The notes under the pieces were generated by a model. It saw only the letters and a program-made list of their open reading frames with translations. It was not told the DNA's origin and searched no databases. A stretch of DNA of 43,040 bases. Source: a bacterium (lineage in GTDB: Bacteria > Chlamydiota > Chlamydiia > Chlamydiales > 2-12-FULL-49-11). The position numbers and the translations under genes were made by a program. The DNA is taken from positions 1-43,040 of the forward strand of contig JAHZKV010000012.1 of assembly GCA_022600215.1 (NCBI GenBank). Reading direction: 5' to 3'. Positions 40,552-43,040 of the stretch are shown here, in pieces. The first letter of the stretch is position 1. Every line of letters starts with the position of its first letter.

Positions 40552-40597
40552 GGGTTGTTCTAAATCCCATTATATAGTATATTCTTGCCTATTGTAT

Positions 40598-40670
<73 letters not shown>

Positions 40671-40887
40671 TATAATACCTTTATCCCCACCATATTTCCC
40701 CACCACAACCCTTATTAATAGAATCGAACCGGCGACGTTGCCGGGGGCCTGCGACCCGAAGACTTTTCTAGATATTTTTGAATTCTCCCGTTCACTCAAT
40801 CCCATCTTTTTTAGACGAAACTTAAGGTTTACCTTAAGTAAGGAGAGAAATGGGTTAGAACTAAAACCTATTCTAGAGCAGGTTTTA
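40671..40887. other. intergenic region with tRNA T-arm copy and hairpins
   Basis: About 217 bases without a gene. It holds a 16-base inverted copy of the tRNA-Phe T-arm (GAATCGAACCGGCGAC, 40721-40736) beside a GC-rich stretch foreign to the local composition. It also holds a perfect hairpin ACTTAAGG / CCTTAAGT with a 4-base loop (40820-40839), and a weaker one (AAAACCT / AGGTTTT, about 40864-40887) just after the stop of the next gene on the minus strand. The latter two may end that gene's transcript. Confidence 0.5.
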
Positions 40888-41352
40888 TTAGTCCCACATG
40901 TGGATATCCATGCGGGTTCTTTCAGCTCTTTCTTTCATTACCTTTTCTTTTGGAACGCCTCTTTGAAGTCTTGCAAGATCTTCTTTGAAATTATCAAAGT
41001 GTTTAGATGGCTGTTTTATTGGAAGCTTGTCAAGCAAAGAGTCTTGTGAATATCTTTGTACTTGGATTGTTCTGCCTGTGAGTGTCACACGAAATACAGG
41101 TGTATCTATAACAGTTATTCCATGTATAAAACCTTTTAATATTTCTAATGCTCTAGTTGCTACCTCTTGAGTAACGTCGGAAATTTTTATAACAGGGGGA
41201 GAGGAGCTTGTTACCGTTGTGTTAAGTAGCAAAGAAACAAAGTGTGGTTCTTCTGTGGTCCCTTCTAAAGTGTGTTTAGCAAAAATTCTATCTCTTTGGG
41301 TTAATTCAAGAAGCCTGAGCAGTTCAAAAGCATTACAATTGTATAAATCCAT
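40888..41352 (-). CDS. small protein of unknown function, possible family member 1
   Basis: Not recognised. 154 residues starting MDLYNCNAFELLRLLELTQR. The middle part (PPVIKISDVTQEVATRALEI then GITVIDTPVFRVTL) has a strand-helix-strand pattern. The tail is charged and basic, ending MDIHMWD. It shares its layout, start (MDL, leucine-rich helix, TQ) and FR-type strand with the 113-residue gene at 42222-42563, so the two may be diverged paralogs. No signal peptide. Downstream hairpins are described separately. Confidence 0.6.
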   Translation of the reverse strand: MDLYNCNAFELLRLLELTQRDRIFAKHTLEGTTEEPHFVSLLLNTTVTSSSPPVIKISDVTQEVATRALEILKGFIHGITVIDTPVFRVTLTGRTIQVQRYSQDSLLDKLPIKQPSKHFDNFKEDLARLQRGVPKEKVMKERAERTRMDIHMWD

Positions 41353-41519
41353 TTTTCCCCTTTTATTGTTTGTTTTTGATAAAGAGTATAAATTATTTAT
41401 GTGATTATTGCAACCCGTACTAGCAAATCAAATAGATGGGCTTGTGCAAAAATACCTTTTATAAAACTCAGAGGAGAATTTTTTTATAGTAAAAAGTCTT
41501 ACGTATTCCTAAGAATCAA

Positions 41520-41921
41520 TTAACGAGGTGTATTATCTATGCGATTGCTGCCTACATAACGGTAAGCAGTGAAGTAGCCTCTTACTAAATTAGAAATTTT
41601 ACTTGCACGGCAGGGTGCTTTGTTGTCATTGATTTTAATTTCAATATAGCTGTCATGTAGAATGCAGATAAACCCCATGTTTAGCGCATTTAAATAAGCT
41701 GTACATACTTCATGTGTGATAGCAATTGCTTCTTCAAATGGTATTGTTTTTGGGCGATGGCTAATTGAGAAACAACCTCTTTTCCCTTCTTTAAATACGA
41801 TTATTAGGTGCTCTAGAAAAAATTTTTGCTTTTCATCTACATCAAATGCTTGTGGGGCATAATATTTCAAATAACCTAATATTGGAAGCCCTTCAACTAT
41901 TGTTATTCTACCTATTGGCAT
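41520..41921 (-). CDS. small protein of unknown function, possible family member 2
   Basis: Not recognised. 133 residues, MPIGRITIVEGLPILGYLKY at the start, a central segment LIIVFKEGKRGCFSISHRPK, a helix (EEAIAITHEVCTAYLNALNM) and a strand IEIKIN. The strand-helix-strand order resembles its two neighbours on the same strand, although sequence identity is not evident. No signal peptide or membrane span. AAGGAG-type site weak (CAAGGAGTTCAG upstream of ATG). An independent gene with about 165 bases to the next one downstream, in which I see nothing notable. Confidence 0.6.
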   Translation of the reverse strand: MPIGRITIVEGLPILGYLKYYAPQAFDVDEKQKFFLEHLIIVFKEGKRGCFSISHRPKTIPFEEAIAITHEVCTAYLNALNMGFICILHDSYIEIKINDNKAPCRASKISNLVRGYFTAYRYVGSNRIDNTPR

Positions 41922-42016
41922 CTGAACTCCTTGTTTATATTAATATTGTATTAATTACTCTCAAATGAATCAAGCTGAAGAAAAGAATTGGTTTATTCAA
42001 AAAATAAGGATATACT

Positions 42017-42220
42017 ATGTATATGAAGAAAAATATGGGATTGCCCGATCGAATTGTTAGGCTGGTGATAGCGCTCCTTTTGTTCGCATATGGAGTTTGG
42101 CAGGGGAGTTGGATTGCTTATTTCATTGGCCTCTTTGTGGTGTTTGAGTATGCCTTCAGCTGGTGTATCGTTTATCAATTGATGGGCAAATCTACCTGCA
42201 AATACAAGCCAAAGAAGTAA
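42017..42220 (+). CDS. small inner membrane protein, DUF2892 family
   Basis: 67 residues. MGLPDRIVRLVIALLLFAYG, then a second helix (SWIAYFIGLFVVFEYAFSWC) and a short basic tail: the two-helix DUF2892/YgaP-C-like family, which often begins with an NMGxxDRxxR element as here. The ATG at 42017 has AAGGA about seven bases upstream. Molecular role not established; in other bacteria the domain accompanies rhodanese-type sulfur proteins. Standing alone here, on the opposite strand to its neighbours. Confidence 0.85.
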   Translation: MYMKKNMGLPDRIVRLVIALLLFAYGVWQGSWIAYFIGLFVVFEYAFSWCIVYQLMGKSTCKYKPKK

Positions 42221-42221
42221 G

Positions 42222-42563
42222 TTAGCCTTTCTTGAGCTTTCTTAAAATAGAGAGAAGGGCTCCTTGATCCTTTCTTTCTGTATAGACTAAGATTCCAGAA
42301 TGTTGTGAATCTTTCTTTATAAACCGAAAGATTATTTTACCTGCATCAATACACGCAATCTTCTCATTAAAGATTCCTGCAATATTTTTAAGAAGAGTGT
42401 TATTGTTGGCCTGTTTTATATAAAGATATGGATAAGAGTTATGTATCCTTAATCGAGTAGATAAATGTCCGTATTTTTTATTATGTAAGAGTATCTTTTG
42501 TGTATGTATAAGTAATTGCTGTAGCTCTCCAGCATTTAGCTCGTAAGCAGTTGATAAATCCAA
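42222..42563 (-). CDS. small protein of unknown function, possible family member 3
   Basis: Not recognised. 113 residues: MDLSTAYELNAGELQQLLIH, then TRLRIHNSYPYLYIKQANNN, a helix (TLLKNIAGIFNEKI) and GKIIFRFIKK. The arrangement MDL - leucine-rich helix with TQ - strand ending IK - helix - FR strand parallels the 154-residue gene at 40888-41352. GGAGGT upstream of the ATG is a good ribosome site. Converges on the DUF2892 gene with one base between. Confidence 0.6.
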   Translation of the reverse strand: MDLSTAYELNAGELQQLLIHTQKILLHNKKYGHLSTRLRIHNSYPYLYIKQANNNTLLKNIAGIFNEKIACIDAGKIIFRFIKKDSQHSGILVYTERKDQGALLSILRKLKKG

Positions 42564-42688
42564 AGTTACCTCCTTATTCTAAGCCGCAGTAGTATGGGGT
42601 TTTGTTAAGATTTGGTCAATTTTTTTATTTTTTTCTCGAATTTAAAAGTATAATTTTCTATACTTCGTAGCTACATTAGAGGGCTATT

Positions 42689-43040
42689 ATGAATCGTTTT
42701 TTTGCATTTTTCTTTTTAACACTTACTGGGTCTGTCTCCACGCTTTTTGCAAAAGACTTTTTGTATTTGGGAGCTTATGAAGATGCAATCATGCCAAATG
42801 AAGCCTACCGTCCTCCTAAACCGTTTATGTGGAATGCTAACTTGAAAGTAACTCGCTCTGTTACTGCTGGCTTTGAACACCGTTTTTACTCTTATCGAAA
42901 ATGGATGGAGCTGTACACAGGGGTGAGTGGTAACTATATGGAAGCAAAAGGGACTCTTTCTCATGATGCTATTGGAGCGGTGAGTACTTACTTGATGCTG
43001 AGGTTGTACTTTATAAAGACCGATGTGGCAAAATTTTACG
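42689..43040 (+). CDS. partial exported, probably outer-membrane protein
   Basis: Runs off the right edge; 117 codons visible. ATG with AGAGGG six bases upstream. Signal peptide MNRFFAFFFLTLTGSVSTLFA. The visible mature part has beta-strand character (NANLKVTRSVTAGFEHRFYS, WMELYTGVSGNYMEAKG, YLMLRLYFIK) as in small barrels. It might be a PagL-like lipid A deacylase or another barrel; the deciding part lies outside the window. Confidence 0.6.
   Translation, partial: MNRFFAFFFLTLTGSVSTLFAKDFLYLGAYEDAIMPNEAYRPPKPFMWNANLKVTRSVTAGFEHRFYSYRKWMELYTGVSGNYMEAKGTLSHDAIGAVSTYLMLRLYFIKTDVAKFY

Overview
The window is a chromosomal segment from a member of the phylum Chlamydiota, most likely an environmental (non-Chlamydiaceae) lineage. 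Four things point there: a type III secretion block in the order sctJ-sctK-sctL-(insert)-sctR-sctS-sctT; a ParA/pGP6-D pair that closely matches the chlamydial plasmid pGP5-D/pGP6-D proteins and their chromosomal paralogs; the chlamydial neighbourhood rluB-gpmA-nifS-like-nifU-like plus birA-rodA; and rpsL-rpsG-fusA-rpsJ beside a tail-specific protease. The DNA is AT-rich throughout. I cannot assign a family or genus. No transposase, integrase, CRISPR array or rRNA gene was seen.

Layout. 1-5.3 kb: type III secretion genes on the minus strand, interrupted by a methyltransferase gene with a signal peptide, plus a partial exported protein at the left edge. 5.3-7.5 kb: the parA/pGP6-D-like pair and a small unknown gene. 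7.6-10.8 kb: ackA-pta, the acetate/acetyl-CoA pathway. 10.9-13.6 kb: lineage-specific genes, namely a bilobed membrane protein with a strong promoter, a helical protein whose Shine-Dalgarno lies in a hairpin, and two small disordered proteins with related starts and repeated downstream hairpins. 13.9-16.4 kb: glycogen phosphorylase. 16.4-20.1 kb: a solute-binding lipoprotein, a phosphate transporter with its DUF47 partner, and a pseudouridine synthase. 20.3-22.7 kb: phosphoglycerate mutase, a NifS-like protein without its catalytic lysine, and a NifU-like protein.

22.7-30.2 kb: an exported beta-barrel-like protein, then three tandem ~700-residue surface-type proteins built from carboxypeptidase-regulatory-like repeats. 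The last of these is followed, in the same frame after one TAA, by a second copy of its C-terminal module. 30.2-32.6 kb: birA and, divergently, rodA with two small envelope-type genes. 32.7-34.7 kb: two convergent glycosyltransferase-like proteins, both with signal peptides. 34.7-38.2 kb: the str operon with terminators after rpsJ and after rpsG. 38.4-40.3 kb: the Tsp protease. 40.3-42.6 kb: a 169-bp palindrome, a dispersed palindromic repeat (second copy at 17.2 kb), tRNA-Phe with an inverted T-arm copy, and small lineage-specific genes. The right edge holds the start of another exported protein.

The most interesting points are three normally cytosolic enzyme types that carry signal peptides here, the in-frame stop inside a duplicated surface-protein module, the NifS-like pseudoenzyme next to a NifU-like protein that lacks an expected scaffold cysteine, and the two small disordered proteins whose TP-rich sequences end in cyclin-docking-like motifs.
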